From positions 1,488,001-1,552,000 of the forward strand of contig NZ_JAHXYZ010000002.1 in assembly GCF_019969685.1 (NCBI RefSeq): a stretch of DNA of 64,000 nucleotides, in the 5' to 3' direction. Positions 55,591-64,000 of this stretch are shown piece after piece. The DNA is from Microbacterium sp. EST19A (GTDB lineage: Bacteria > Actinomycetota > Actinomycetes > Actinomycetales > Microbacteriaceae). The first letter of the stretch is position 1, and every line of letters begins with the position of its first letter. The translations under genes were made by a program, and so were the position numbers. The notes beneath the pieces were generated by a model. That model was not told the origin of the DNA and searched no databases. It worked only from the letters and a program-made list of their open reading frames with translations.

Positions 55591-57300
55591 TCACGGTGCG
55601 ACCTCCCACTGCACGACGCCGGACGTCAGCGGCGCGGTCGCGCCGTTGCGGGCGGCGATGCCCATCACGTCCTTGTCCACGATCGTCACGCGAGGGTTCA
55701 TCGCGAGCGGGAGCGCGACCGCCGCACGGACGATCGTCGCCTCGATCCGCGCCCGCAGGTCTCTCGCCTCGTAGACGTCGGTCGTCTGCGCGAGCTGGGC
55801 GATGAGCTCGTCGCGCTCGGGGTCGGCGCTCCCGGTGATCGATGCCGCGCCTCCCGACCCCCATTGCGCGAAGATTTCTCCGGGCGTCTGCGGCACCGGC
55901 ACACGGGAGATCACGGCATTCCACGCGCGCTGCCCGAGCGCCGCCTCGAGGTCGTCGGTCCCGCAGTCGACGATGCTCCAGCCTGCTTCGCCGGCGACGC
56001 CCTGGAGAGCGACGAAGGCACCGGCCGCGAACTCGCTGGCACGGTCGTACAGCACGCAGACGGATGCTCCCGCCGGCACCCCCGCGGCTTCGCGTTCGAG
56101 CGCCGCGTCGTCGCCGGGCGTTCCGAGCGTCGCACTGAAGCCGGAGTCCTCGTTGACGATGTCGTAGGCACGGGAGCCGGGCGTCGTCGCCATCGACGTC
56201 GTGCCCGCGTACGCCGACGCCCATTCGCCGCCGCCGCCCTGCAGCAGGGCCGTCGCCGGCGCGGCATGGATGAACGCGGTCCGGGCCGCATGCTCGGAGA
56301 AGACCCCGGCGGGATTCAGCTGCAGCGCCCAGACGGTGCCGTCGTGCGTCGTGTCGGACGTGAGATCCCTGCGCTCGAGCTCGTGGATCGGGTCGACGTT
56401 CGCGGCGACGGGCGCGACCTGCACGACGTCGAGGCTGTCGCCGATCGCGGCGAGCGGGTCATCGCCGGTCGGCACCAGATCGATGCGGGCGATCTTCGGC
56501 GTCACGAGGCCCCGGTATCCGGTGTTCGGCACGAGGCGCACGCTCTGACCCGCCTCGTCGACGCTGACCTCATCCACCTGGAACGGCCCGCTGGAAAGCA
56601 GCAGGTCGGCGGGGATCTTCCCGTCCTCCGGAAGAGCGAAGCCCTCGTTCCACACCTCGGCGATCGCCGCGAGGGCCTCGGCGTCGTCATCCTGGATGGC
56701 ACGGATGACGGCCTGCTTCGCCTCCATGGCGTCGTCGGTGCCGAACGCGCGCTGTCCGACGACATGCGCCGGCACGGGCACGGTCACGGCCGACTGCCAG
56801 TCGATGTCCGGCTGAGCGAAGGTCACCGCGATCGAACGGGCGAACTCGTCGATGGCCGGCACCTCGATGTCGGCATCCGCCTGCCCTTCCTCCGCCCCCG
56901 CGTCCGCCTCATCATCCGTCCTGAAGTAGCCCGCTGCGCCCGCCCAGCCGAGCAGCAGATCGGCCGCATCGAGCGGGATGCCGTCGGACCACGCCGGTTC
57001 CGCGAGGTCGTAGGTCACCGTGAAGGGCTCGTCCGAGGAGATCTTCACGGTGCCGAAACCCTCGTCGGGCACGAACTCGCCGTCGACGACGTCTCCGAAG
57101 CGGCCGCGCGTCGTCGCGGCGATGTCGAGATTCCCCGCCGTGGGGGATGCCGCCGCGTTCGCCGAGGTGAACTCCTGCGTCCACCCCACGGCGATCTTCG
57201 AACCGGGCACGACGCTGGCCGGCAGCGCAGGGGTGCAGGCCGCCAGGCCCGCCACGACCGCGACCGCGAGGGCGGCCGCTCCCAGGCGGCGGCGTCTCAT
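55591..57300 (-). CDS. Solute-binding lipoprotein (family 5, oligopeptide-type) inside the T7SS locus
   Basis: This 569-aa protein has a signal peptide with lipobox L-A-A-C near residue 21 and the layout of ABC peptide-binding proteins: W-S-D-G-I-P-L-D-A-A-D near residue 110, L-S-S-G-P-F-Q-V-D near 240, and N-x-G-Y-R-G. A long acidic insert (about 130-150) is unusual. No permease or ATPase is nearby. Its place between the SPOR-like gene and the toxin array on the same strand suggests a role at the cell surface with the secretion system. The real ligand is unknown. Confidence 0.87.
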   Translation of the reverse strand: MRRRRLGAAALAVAVVAGLAACTPALPASVVPGSKIAVGWTQEFTSANAAASPTAGNLDIAATTRGRFGDVVDGEFVPDEGFGTVKISSDEPFTVTYDLAEPAWSDGIPLDAADLLLGWAGAAGYFRTDDEADAGAEEGQADADIEVPAIDEFARSIAVTFAQPDIDWQSAVTVPVPAHVVGQRAFGTDDAMEAKQAVIRAIQDDDAEALAAIAEVWNEGFALPEDGKIPADLLLSSGPFQVDEVSVDEAGQSVRLVPNTGYRGLVTPKIARIDLVPTGDDPLAAIGDSLDVVQVAPVAANVDPIHELERRDLTSDTTHDGTVWALQLNPAGVFSEHAARTAFIHAAPATALLQGGGGEWASAYAGTTSMATTPGSRAYDIVNEDSGFSATLGTPGDDAALEREAAGVPAGASVCVLYDRASEFAAGAFVALQGVAGEAGWSIVDCGTDDLEAALGQRAWNAVISRVPVPQTPGEIFAQWGSGGAASITGSADPERDELIAQLAQTTDVYEARDLRARIEATIVRAAVALPLAMNPRVTIVDKDVMGIAARNGATAPLTSGVVQWEVAP

Positions 57301-57310
57301 GACGTCGCCG

Positions 57311-57535
57311 TCATACGAGGTCGTTGCCCTCGTCGCCTTCGGCCATCTCGCGGAAGGGCTGGCTCTCTTCGCTCTCGAGCCACGCGCGCGCGTGCTCCAG
57401 CAGGACGGCCGGGGAGTCCTCCGCCTCTGCGGCGGTGGCGAACGGCCCGATCGTGTCTTCCGACGGGCGCTCGTCCGCGCGCTCCACCGACTGGGTCGAC
57501 AGGTTGTACCAGTAGCTCTGTGCGCCGCTCATCAC
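57311..57535 (-). CDS. Small SPOR-like protein
   Basis: This 74-aa protein has Y-W-Y-N-L-S-T-Q-S-V-E near the start and I-G-P-F-A-T-A-A-E-A in the middle, a pattern common in small actinobacterial proteins annotated as SPOR-like. It is acidic at the C-terminus and has no signal peptide. A terminator separates it from esx. Its stop is 10 bases before the lipoprotein start, so the two are probably one transcript. The function is unknown. Confidence 0.78.
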   Translation of the reverse strand: MMSGAQSYWYNLSTQSVERADERPSEDTIGPFATAAEAEDSPAVLLEHARAWLESEESQPFREMAEGDEGNDLV

Positions 57536-57596
57536 TCCCGCTCTCCGCTCATGATCCTGAGTCTATTCGCCGTGTCCGTCATGCCCCGCGCAAAGA

Positions 57597-57640
57597 CAGA
57601 GGTCGTGACACCGGTCTTCCGACCGACGCCACGACCTCTG
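57597..57640 (-). terminator. Terminator after the esx gene
   Basis: CAGAGGTCGTG pairs with CACGACCTCTG, with an inner CGGTC/GACCG stem, followed on the minus strand by TCTTTG. It lies 14 bases after the esx stop. Confidence 0.75.
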
Positions 57641-57653
57641 ACAGTGCGAGCTT

Positions 57654-57947
57654 TCAGCCGCCGGCCAGCTCCGAGTCCTTGTCGCGGATCGAGTCCGCCA
57701 TGCGGTCGAGCGCCTGAGCCATGTCGTTGACGGCCTCGGCAGCGTCGTCCAGGGAAGCGGTGAGCTCCGAGTACGCGGTGGAGTAGGCCTCCGACGCGTT
57801 CTCCGTCTTGAACCCGTCCTGCACGAGGTCATCGATGACGCCCTGGAGCTCCTTCAGAGTGTCGGTGACGGTGCTGCGCCCGTCGCGGAGTCGCGCCGCA
57901 GCGCTCTCCATCTCGCTGTACGTTGCTCCAAAATCATGTCCGGCCAT
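57654..57947 (-). CDS. WXG100-family Esx secreted protein without the WXG motif
   Basis: This 97-aa protein is a helical hairpin. Its first helix (Y-S-E-M-E-S-A-A-A-R-L) ends at a turn reading V-Q-D-G-F-K-T-E-N-A-S, where W-x-G would be. A second long helix (A-Y-S-E-L-T-A-S-L-D-D-A) follows, then a C-terminal Asp/Glu tail. The length and turn fit WXG100 proteins. It is probably the main small substrate of the adjacent EccC ATPase. GGAGG lies 7 bases before the ATG. It is alone in the window, so it may form a homodimer. Confidence 0.87.
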   Translation of the reverse strand: MAGHDFGATYSEMESAAARLRDGRSTVTDTLKELQGVIDDLVQDGFKTENASEAYSTAYSELTASLDDAAEAVNDMAQALDRMADSIRDKDSELAGG

Positions 57948-58001
57948 GAGAACCGCCTCCCGAATTCTTCGTCTTCAGGCCTTGTCGACCTCTTTGAGTC
58001 G

Positions 58002-58046
58002 AGGTTAGCCAATGATCGTCCGTTGGCAAACGGGGAGCGGTACCCA
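58002..58046 (-). promoter_or_regulatory. Promoter of esx with T7SS motif
   Basis: The -10 box TAACCT (58002-58007) is preceded, after 23 bases, by TGGGTACCGCTCCCCG (58031-58046) on the minus strand. Confidence 0.5.
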
Positions 58047-58076
58047 TGGCACCTCTACCCATGCCGTTCTACCCCT
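58031..58076 (-). repeat. Three imperfect 15-base repeats upstream of esx
   Basis: On the minus strand GGGTAGAACGGCAT, GGGTAGAGGTGCCAT and GGGTACCGCTCCCC follow one another. The last copy is the TGGG-N8-CCC promoter motif. The array starts inside the last codons of the EccC gene. Confidence 0.5.
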
Positions 58077-61000
58077 GCGTCGGCGACTCCGGCACGAACG
58101 GGATCTGCATCGTCACGGCACGCCCCGCCTGCACGAAGATGCCTCGACCGACCGGGAAGTCCGAGCGCTTCACGCGGCCGAACGGGGTCTTGAAGATCGC
58201 CTCGCCGTCGTACGTGTCCGGCTTGAGGACGATGCCCTGCCGGCCCGTCTTCCACTCGCCCAGCACGCCGATGCTGCCGCTGGCACGGCTGATCTCCGCC
58301 TCGCCGATGAGCAGGTGGTCGCTGTTGTTCATGGCCTGCAGCAGCGCGCGCATCGGACGGTCCGCTGCGCCGTCGGCGAGGTGGGGCATGTCCTCGATGA
58401 CGATCATGATGCGACCGCCCACCGATTCCTGCACGACCAGTTCGGCGAGCTCGGTCGCGAGATCCTTCTCGTCCTCTGGTCGCGTGGCGCTCTTCACCCA
58501 CGGACGGAAGTCCTTGAGCTCGGAGCGGCGGCTGCCGAAGTGGTACATCCGCACGTTCGGGTCGAACCGCTCCATGGCCACGACCAGCGCCTTCAGCGTG
58601 TTCGTGCGGCCCGACGCCGGCGGACCCGAGATGACGAACGAGCCGATCGGCTCGAAGCCGTGCGGCGCGAGCGTGTCGTCGGCGACGCCGAACACCGGCG
58701 TCCCGTCCACCTGCGCCGGCATCTCGTCGACCTGCACCATGGTCGGCAGCGCGCCGATCTCGGGCAGGTCGCGGACGCCCTCGGCGCGGAGGCGGTCGCC
58801 GAGGGCCGTGAGCGCCTTGGTCTGCTCGACGACGTTCATGGTGCCGCCGAGCACCGCGATCTGCGCCTCGTGGCCGTCGACCACGGCGCGACCCGGCGCG
58901 GACTGCTCGTCGAGGATGTCGCGGGGCGCGCTGAGCAGCATGTACTGGCTCGGATCGCCCATGCGCAGCACGACGCGGCGAGAGATGTTCGCCGCCACCG
59001 CGCTCGGCACCGCGTTGCCGCGGTCGGCGGTGATGACGGTGTGCACGCCCAGCGTGCGGCCTTCGCCGAGGATGCGCATGAAGATGCGGTAGAACGGCCC
59101 GCGACCCGGCGCGACCTCCCAGTCCTTCTTGAACTCGGGGTAGTTGTCGATCAGCAGCAAGATGCGCGGCATCCGGGCATCGACGAGCTCGCGGTACTCC
59201 TGGACCGAGGCGGCGCTGGCGGCCGAGAACGCCGCGGCACGGCGGTCCATTTCCCCGTCGAGAGTGCGGAGAAGCCGCTGGATGCGCTCGACGTCGGCGC
59301 CGTCCACGACCGAACCGACGTGCGGAAGCGCATTGAGGGCACCGAGTGCACCCGTGGCGAAGTCGAGGCAGTACACCTGCACGCGGCCGAGATCCGGTCG
59401 CATGCCGGCGGCCGTGCCGATCGTCTTCAGGAGCGTGGACTTGCCCGATCCGGAGGTGCCGTAGATGACGAGCGAGCCGTCGCGGTCGGGCACGAACACC
59501 GCCGCCTGCTGCTGCTGCTTCTCCGGCACGTCCACCATGGCGATGGGGATGCGCGTGTCGCCCTCGTTCGGCAGGTCGCTGAGATCGACCAGGGGCGACA
59601 GATCATCGAGCCATGGTCGACGCGGGAGCATCAGCTGCGCGCGGTCGGCGGCGTTGATGAGCGTCGACACGATGCGCTTCTGGTCGTTCGGGCCGAGGTC
59701 CTCCTCGTGCGAGTCCGACTCGGGAAGGCGGTCGGGCTCCCATTCGGCTGTCGAACCGAAGCGCAGCTCGGACACGCGCACCTCGGCGGCGGCGGAGTCG
59801 TCGTCGGTGGTCCAGCCGCCGGCGTACGCCGACTGGAACGGCACCAGCCGGCCGGGTCCGGTCTTCGCGATCGCGCGGCCGGGGATCGAGGCGGGGAAGG
59901 TCGCGGCCACCCCGTCGTCGACGACGTCACGCGAGTCGGACTCGTCGGCCATGCGCAGAGCGATGCGGAGGTTGGTGTTGGCGCGGAGGTTGTCCTTGAT
60001 GACACCGGCCGGGCGCTGCGTCGCCATGATCAGGTGGATGCCGAGCGAGCGTCCGCGCTGGGCGATGTCGACGACGCCGTCGACGAACTCCGGCATCTCG
60101 GATGCCAGGGCGGCGAACTCGTCGATCACGAGGACGAGTGCGGGCGGGCACTCGGGATCCTGGCGCTTCTCGAGCTCGAGCAGGTCCTTGGCCTTCTTGC
60201 GGTTGAGCAGGTGCTCGCGGTGCTGCAGCTCGGCCCGGAGGCTGGTGAGCGCACGGCGCACCAGGTGCGGGCTCAGGTCGGTGACCAGGCCCACGCAGTG
60301 CGGAAGCTCGACGCAGTCCGCGAACGCCGAGCCGCCCTTGTAGTCGACGAACAGGAACGTGACGCGATCAGGGCTGTGCGCCGCCGCCATGCCGAGCACC
60401 CAGGCCTGCAGGAACTCCGACTTGCCGGCGCCGGTCGTGCCGCCGACGAGGGCGTGCGGACCCTGGGTGCGCAGGTCGAGCGCCATCGCATCGCTCGGCC
60501 CCTGGCCGATGATCGCGCGGAGGGTGCCGGCCTTCTTCAGGCGCGGCCTGGGGCTCGGCGACCGGTCGACGATCGTGTTGTTCTGACGCCAGCGCTCGAT
60601 CACGACCTGCGGGTCCTCGGCGATCGCCGGGTCGACCAGCTGCAGGAACATCACCGAGCTCGGGATGTCGGAGGAGTCGTGCACGCCCGTGCTCGCGTCG
60701 ACCACCGGCGAGAGTCGGCGCGCGAGCATCTGCATGTACGCGTTCGACACGCCCTCGACGCTCACGTGCTCGAAGTTCTCGCCGTTGCGGACCAGCCCGA
60801 CGTGCGCGTCCTCGAGGCCGGCGGTGACGTCGATGTAGCTGCGGCACACGGCGGGGAGCGACTCGACCGTGGGCGACACGAAGACCGCGTGCACACCGTG
60901 GTCCGCGCCGCGCTCCAGCACGTCGGTGAGACGGCCGCGGTCGACGGGGGCGTCGCCGCTCACGAAGACGACGACCGAGATCGGCGGCGTGGCCTTGTGC

Positions 61001-62586
61001 TCGCCGGCCGCGCGGGAGACGTCGGTGCCGTACTGCAGCGGGTTCCAGTCCTCCTTGAACGGACCGCGGGGCTCGCCTCCGCCGCCGGCCGCGGCCGCAC
61101 GCGAGACGTACTCCTCGAGCGTGCTCAGCAGCGCGGCGCCGGTGGGTGCGGAATCGGCGAGCGCCATGTCGCGGAAGGGACTCCGCTCACTCGAGGTGTG
61201 CGGCATCCACTTCAGCCAGTCGAACTCGGGGGTCCAGGCGGAATCCGCGAAGGCGACCGCGACGACGTCGTTCGGGGCATGCAGGCCGAAGAGCTGCACG
61301 GCGATGCCGCGCATCGTGTCGGCGACGGGTCCCTGAGGACCGGCGATGCCGATCGAACCCGCGTCGACGAGCGTCTCCAGCACGGGCACGTCGTCGACGA
61401 ACTCGTAGCGCTCGCGCAGCCGGTCGACGCGGTCGATGAACTCGGGGAGCCCGTCGGGCGATTCCGCGGACTCCTCGATCTTGTTGCGCGCCGGGAGGCG
61501 GCAGCTGCCCAGCCGCACGCTGAGGAAGTTCCAGTGCTCCGGCCGCCTCGTCCACAGCAGCGGACCGAGCCGCATCGCATGGTCGAAGATCTCGGCGACG
61601 GGCGGGACCTCCGCGTTGCGCGCGCGCTCCTCCTCGGGCTTGCCCTGGAAGAAGTCCTCCTCCAGCTGCTCGTACTGCCGCTCGAAGAGCAGGAACTCGT
61701 GGTCCTGCCCCTTCCGGCTCTGCGCCGCCTGGTTGATGATGTTGCCGAACGCCATCAGCGGCGTCATCACGATCATGAGGAGCGAGCGCGGGTTGCCGTT
61801 GAGCGCGTACAGCGCCATGCCCATCAGGATCGGGGCGATCATGATCGGCCAGGGGAAGATGCGACCGATCTTCTCGGTGGGAAGCCGCGGGATCTTGAAC
61901 AGCGTGCCCGGGAAGCGCACCTCGACGCGGGGGCTGCGGTTGAACATCAGCCCGCCGCCGCGCTCGATGATCGGGTCCTCGGTCGCCGAGCCGTCGAACG
62001 ACCGCGCCAGGCGGAGCACGAGCGTGGTCCCGCCGATCACGAACGGCTCGCCCTCCTCGACGCGCACGCGCTGCACGGCGACGCCGTCGACCAGCACGCC
62101 GTTCGCGGAGTTGAGGTCGACGACCTCGATGTGCGTGCCGACCTCGAGGCGGGCATGGCGCTTCGAGACCATCGGGTCGGCGAGCACGACGTCGTTGCCC
62201 GCCTCGCGGCCCAGGAACACATGGCCGGCGGTGATCGGGAACTCCTGTCCCGCGAGCGCCCCGGAGGTCGCCACGAGCACGCCGACGACGTCGCGCTGTC
62301 CGGCGAACGCATAGTCCGGGCCGTAGTTGACGATGGATGCCGCGAAGCCGGAGCCGATCGGCGCCTCGCCGATCGGGACGTCGGGCTGCAGCGGCACGAG
62401 CCGCTCCCCCGTCGGCGGTGCGACCGCGAGCGTGAGCACGTCGCCTTCGGCGACGGGGATGGAGCGGGTCGGATCCGCTTCCGCGACATGGCGCGCCACG
62501 TCGCCGGCCGTCGCGGTGGAATCCGTCGTGATCACGATGTCGACGGGGTCGCCCGCCTGGCGGTGCAGCGTCAGCTTGAGTCTCAT
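58069..62586 (-). CDS. eccC: Type VII secretion ATPase EccC with N-terminal FHA domain
   Basis: This 1,505-aa FtsK/SpoIIIE-type motor powers T7SS export. Residues 1-90 form a small beta domain and 100-190 an FHA domain (G-R-E-A-G-N-D, V-S-K-R-H-A). Two membrane helices lie near 245-285. Three ATPase domains follow. D1 has G-G-T-T-G-A-G-K-S near 705 with V-I-D-E-F. D2 has G-T-S-G-S-G-K-S near 1040 with L-L-I-D-N. D3 has G-P-P-A-S-G-R-T near 1315, where Arg replaces the Walker A Lys. An FHA start recalls firmicute EssC more than mycobacterial EccC. EccB, EccD and MycP are not in the window. Confidence 0.94.
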   Translation of the reverse strand: MRLKLTLHRQAGDPVDIVITTDSTATAGDVARHVAEADPTRSIPVAEGDVLTLAVAPPTGERLVPLQPDVPIGEAPIGSGFAASIVNYGPDYAFAGQRDVVGVLVATSGALAGQEFPITAGHVFLGREAGNDVVLADPMVSKRHARLEVGTHIEVVDLNSANGVLVDGVAVQRVRVEEGEPFVIGGTTLVLRLARSFDGSATEDPIIERGGGLMFNRSPRVEVRFPGTLFKIPRLPTEKIGRIFPWPIMIAPILMGMALYALNGNPRSLLMIVMTPLMAFGNIINQAAQSRKGQDHEFLLFERQYEQLEEDFFQGKPEEERARNAEVPPVAEIFDHAMRLGPLLWTRRPEHWNFLSVRLGSCRLPARNKIEESAESPDGLPEFIDRVDRLRERYEFVDDVPVLETLVDAGSIGIAGPQGPVADTMRGIAVQLFGLHAPNDVVAVAFADSAWTPEFDWLKWMPHTSSERSPFRDMALADSAPTGAALLSTLEEYVSRAAAAGGGGEPRGPFKEDWNPLQYGTDVSRAAGEHKATPPISVVVFVSGDAPVDRGRLTDVLERGADHGVHAVFVSPTVESLPAVCRSYIDVTAGLEDAHVGLVRNGENFEHVSVEGVSNAYMQMLARRLSPVVDASTGVHDSSDIPSSVMFLQLVDPAIAEDPQVVIERWRQNNTIVDRSPSPRPRLKKAGTLRAIIGQGPSDAMALDLRTQGPHALVGGTTGAGKSEFLQAWVLGMAAAHSPDRVTFLFVDYKGGSAFADCVELPHCVGLVTDLSPHLVRRALTSLRAELQHREHLLNRKKAKDLLELEKRQDPECPPALVLVIDEFAALASEMPEFVDGVVDIAQRGRSLGIHLIMATQRPAGVIKDNLRANTNLRIALRMADESDSRDVVDDGVAATFPASIPGRAIAKTGPGRLVPFQSAYAGGWTTDDDSAAAEVRVSELRFGSTAEWEPDRLPESDSHEEDLGPNDQKRIVSTLINAADRAQLMLPRRPWLDDLSPLVDLSDLPNEGDTRIPIAMVDVPEKQQQQAAVFVPDRDGSLVIYGTSGSGKSTLLKTIGTAAGMRPDLGRVQVYCLDFATGALGALNALPHVGSVVDGADVERIQRLLRTLDGEMDRRAAAFSAASAASVQEYRELVDARMPRILLLIDNYPEFKKDWEVAPGRGPFYRIFMRILGEGRTLGVHTVITADRGNAVPSAVAANISRRVVLRMGDPSQYMLLSAPRDILDEQSAPGRAVVDGHEAQIAVLGGTMNVVEQTKALTALGDRLRAEGVRDLPEIGALPTMVQVDEMPAQVDGTPVFGVADDTLAPHGFEPIGSFVISGPPASGRTNTLKALVVAMERFDPNVRMYHFGSRRSELKDFRPWVKSATRPEDEKDLATELAELVVQESVGGRIMIVIEDMPHLADGAADRPMRALLQAMNNSDHLLIGEAEISRASGSIGVLGEWKTGRQGIVLKPDTYDGEAIFKTPFGRVKRSDFPVGRGIFVQAGRAVTMQIPFVPESPTQG

Positions 62587-62617
62587 CCGTGTTCCCCGGT
62601 CACCTGTCCATCATCGA

Positions 62618-63994
62618 TCACACTCGGACCACGGCGGCGACGCGGTCGCCGAGCCGGATCATGTCGCCGACGGTCGTCAGCACGGGCGATCCCGGCACGA
62701 CGCCGTACTCGGTGCCGCCCCGGATCAGTCCCGACCCGTTCGTCGAGTGACAGTCCGCGATCTCGAGGCCGCCCTCGACGGGGCGCACCAGCAGGTGCGT
62801 CTTGGAGAGGGACCTGCTGTCGTCGGCGAGGGCGATCGCGCGTGCTCCCGAATGCTCTGCCGCGTCGGGATTGCGCCCGAGCAGCACGGGTTCGGAGATC
62901 GGGATGCTCTCGCCCGTGTCGAACCGGAGCCGGAACTGCGCGACGGGCTCGGGCTGCGGGGTGGCGGCGGGAGCGGGTGCGGGGGCCGCAGGCACGGGCG
63001 CGGGAGCGGCGGGAGGCGCGGCGGGCGACTGCACCACGGCGGGCGGAGCGACCGGTACCGGTGCCGGCTCAGCGAGCGGCTGCGGCGCCTGCGTCGGCGC
63101 CGGAGCCGGCTGCGGTGCGGGAGCCGGCTGCGGTGCGGGAGCCGGCTGCGCGACCGGGGCGGGCTGCACCGCGGGCGCGACGGGCGCGATAGGCGCGGCC
63201 GGGAACTCCGGCACGACAGGATGCTCGGGGTCGGCGAGCCGGTATCCCCCGAGCACGGGCTTGCCCGTCTCGATGGGCACCTGGTCGTGTGTCGGCGTCG
63301 CCAGCGACAGCCCGACCATCGGACGCTCGTTCGCCTCATGGGGCCGAGCGATGCCGAGCACGCCGGCGCTGACGCGGTTTCCCGGACGGTACTGCGGTTG
63401 CGCCGCGGGATCCACCGGCGTGGCCAGCGAAGGCAGGGCGGAGCGCTCCGGGGTCGGCTCGGCCTTGACGACCTTGCGCGCCACGCGCATCCGCTTCTCG
63501 TCGTAGGGGTTCAGCCCCTTGCGGACGTCGATGAGCCAGACCTTCGCAGCCTTGTCGTGCAGCCCGCGACCACGGCCCTCCGGGTCGAACGTCGGGGAGG
63601 CGAGGATGAGGGCAGGACCCAGCACGGGCACCACGCCCGCCACGCCGACGATGAGGAAGCGCAGCAGCACCGACCCGACGCCGGGGCGTTCGAGCGTGCG
63701 CACGTTCACGCTGCGAAGCCCTGTGACGCCCTTGCCGATGGTCAGCCCCTTGACGCCGTGGAGGATCAGCTGCACGACGAGGAACACGAGGCTGAGGAGC
63801 GTCGAGACGGCGGCCATCACGACGGCGAGCACGAAGTCGGGGTGGTTGAGGAAGCCGTAGGGCGAGATCGCCCCGGTCGCGAGCTTGAGCAGCAGCGGGA
63901 TCGCGCCGATCCACAGCGGCAGCTGCAGCACCACCCAGATCGCCCCGTCGATCGTCGCGGCGAGTGCACGGCGCCCGAACGGCGCGCGCAGCAT
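62618..63994 (-). CDS. RDD membrane protein with C-terminal FHA domain, at window edge
   Basis: This 458-aa protein has an RDD-type membrane domain at 1-165 with three hydrophobic helices (starting F-G-R-R-A-L-A-A-T-I-D-G). A Pro/Ala/Gln-rich linker follows at 255-355 (repeated P-A-P-A-P-Q), and an FHA domain at 370-458 (L-L-G-R-N-P, L-S-K-T-H, D-C-H-S-T-N-G-S-G). It ends 31 bases before the EccC start on the same strand and probably belongs to the same operon. It could dock phosphorylated partners at the secretion complex. The ATG is 6 bases from the window end, so a longer form cannot be excluded. Confidence 0.87.
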   Translation of the reverse strand: MLRAPFGRRALAATIDGAIWVVLQLPLWIGAIPLLLKLATGAISPYGFLNHPDFVLAVVMAAVSTLLSLVFLVVQLILHGVKGLTIGKGVTGLRSVNVRTLERPGVGSVLLRFLIVGVAGVVPVLGPALILASPTFDPEGRGRGLHDKAAKVWLIDVRKGLNPYDEKRMRVARKVVKAEPTPERSALPSLATPVDPAAQPQYRPGNRVSAGVLGIARPHEANERPMVGLSLATPTHDQVPIETGKPVLGGYRLADPEHPVVPEFPAAPIAPVAPAVQPAPVAQPAPAPQPAPAPQPAPAPTQAPQPLAEPAPVPVAPPAVVQSPAAPPAAPAPVPAAPAPAPAATPQPEPVAQFRLRFDTGESIPISEPVLLGRNPDAAEHSGARAIALADDSRSLSKTHLLVRPVEGGLEIADCHSTNGSGLIRGGTEYGVVPGSPVLTTVGDMIRLGDRVAAVVRV

Positions 63995-64000
63995 CCCGAG

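Noticed and set aside
58012..63192. A 1,726-codon open frame on the plus strand opposite eccC
   Set aside because: Very GC-rich DNA leaves the antisense frame of long genes free of stops. The frame has no family motif and is full of Arg/Val/Asp shadow composition, while eccC on the other strand has all expected motifs.

Overview
The window is very GC-rich, its genes are tightly packed and often overlap by 4 bases (ATGA), many starts are GTG or look leaderless, and the protein set points to an actinobacterium close to Microbacterium (Microbacteriaceae). The evidence includes a DivIVA-type coiled-coil protein, an LtrA protein, a fused RmlC-RmlD enzyme, a DtxR/IdeR-type iron box and an actinobacterial Esx/EccC secretion locus. 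That placement is inference from gene content; there is no rRNA or tRNA gene to confirm it.

Layout. 1-10.4 kb is mixed chromosomal content: a cut secreted protein, a coiled-coil protein, a secreted M23 peptidase with FG-GAP repeats, small unknowns, a DivIVA-like protein, a two-gene ABC exporter, a fatty acid desaturase and LtrA. 10.6-39.9 kb is a large exopolysaccharide (EPS) locus. It has an initiating sugar transferase, several glycosyltransferases, a low-molecular-weight tyrosine phosphatase, a Wzc-like BY-kinase, a Wzx-like flippase and a Wzy-like polymerase (10.6-19.3 kb). Two very large secreted proteins share an unnamed beta-rich domain (19.4-25.1 and 31.7-34.5 kb). Further genes are a CDP-alcohol transferase, three multi-domain glycosyltransferase fusions, a dTDP-rhamnose operon (rmlA-rmlB-rmlCD) and a TagD-like cytidylyltransferase. 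Together they would make, export, modify and decorate a rhamnose-containing surface polymer.

39.9-48.9 kb is mostly metabolism and transport: an iron-regulated siderophore-interaction protein, a truncated solute-binding lipoprotein with a CDF metal transporter, a mycoredoxin-like protein, an MFS symporter, an aldehyde dehydrogenase, prolyl aminopeptidase, a zinc metallopeptidase, malate dehydrogenase and a degenerate resolvase-like protein.

48.9-64 kb is a type VII secretion (T7SS) island and holds the most interesting system. An Esx protein, an EccC ATPase with an FHA domain, an RDD-FHA protein, a solute-binding lipoprotein and an FHA-wHTH protein surround a three-cassette polymorphic toxin array. 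In each cassette a 235-aa secretion-partner protein is a separate gene directly before a small effector. One effector is an Ntox15 nuclease with a GAD-like/DUF1851 immunity gene. One is an R-S-ExE ADP-ribosyltransferase. The third is unrecognised and has no immunity gene. The nuclease and the ADP-ribosyltransferase share an N-terminal module of about 46 residues, and their partners are near-identical. All three cassette promoters and the esx promoter carry a TGGG-N8-CCC motif about 24 bases before the -10 element. No CRISPR array, insertion sequence or prophage was seen, and no gene-free stretch exceeds 300 bases.
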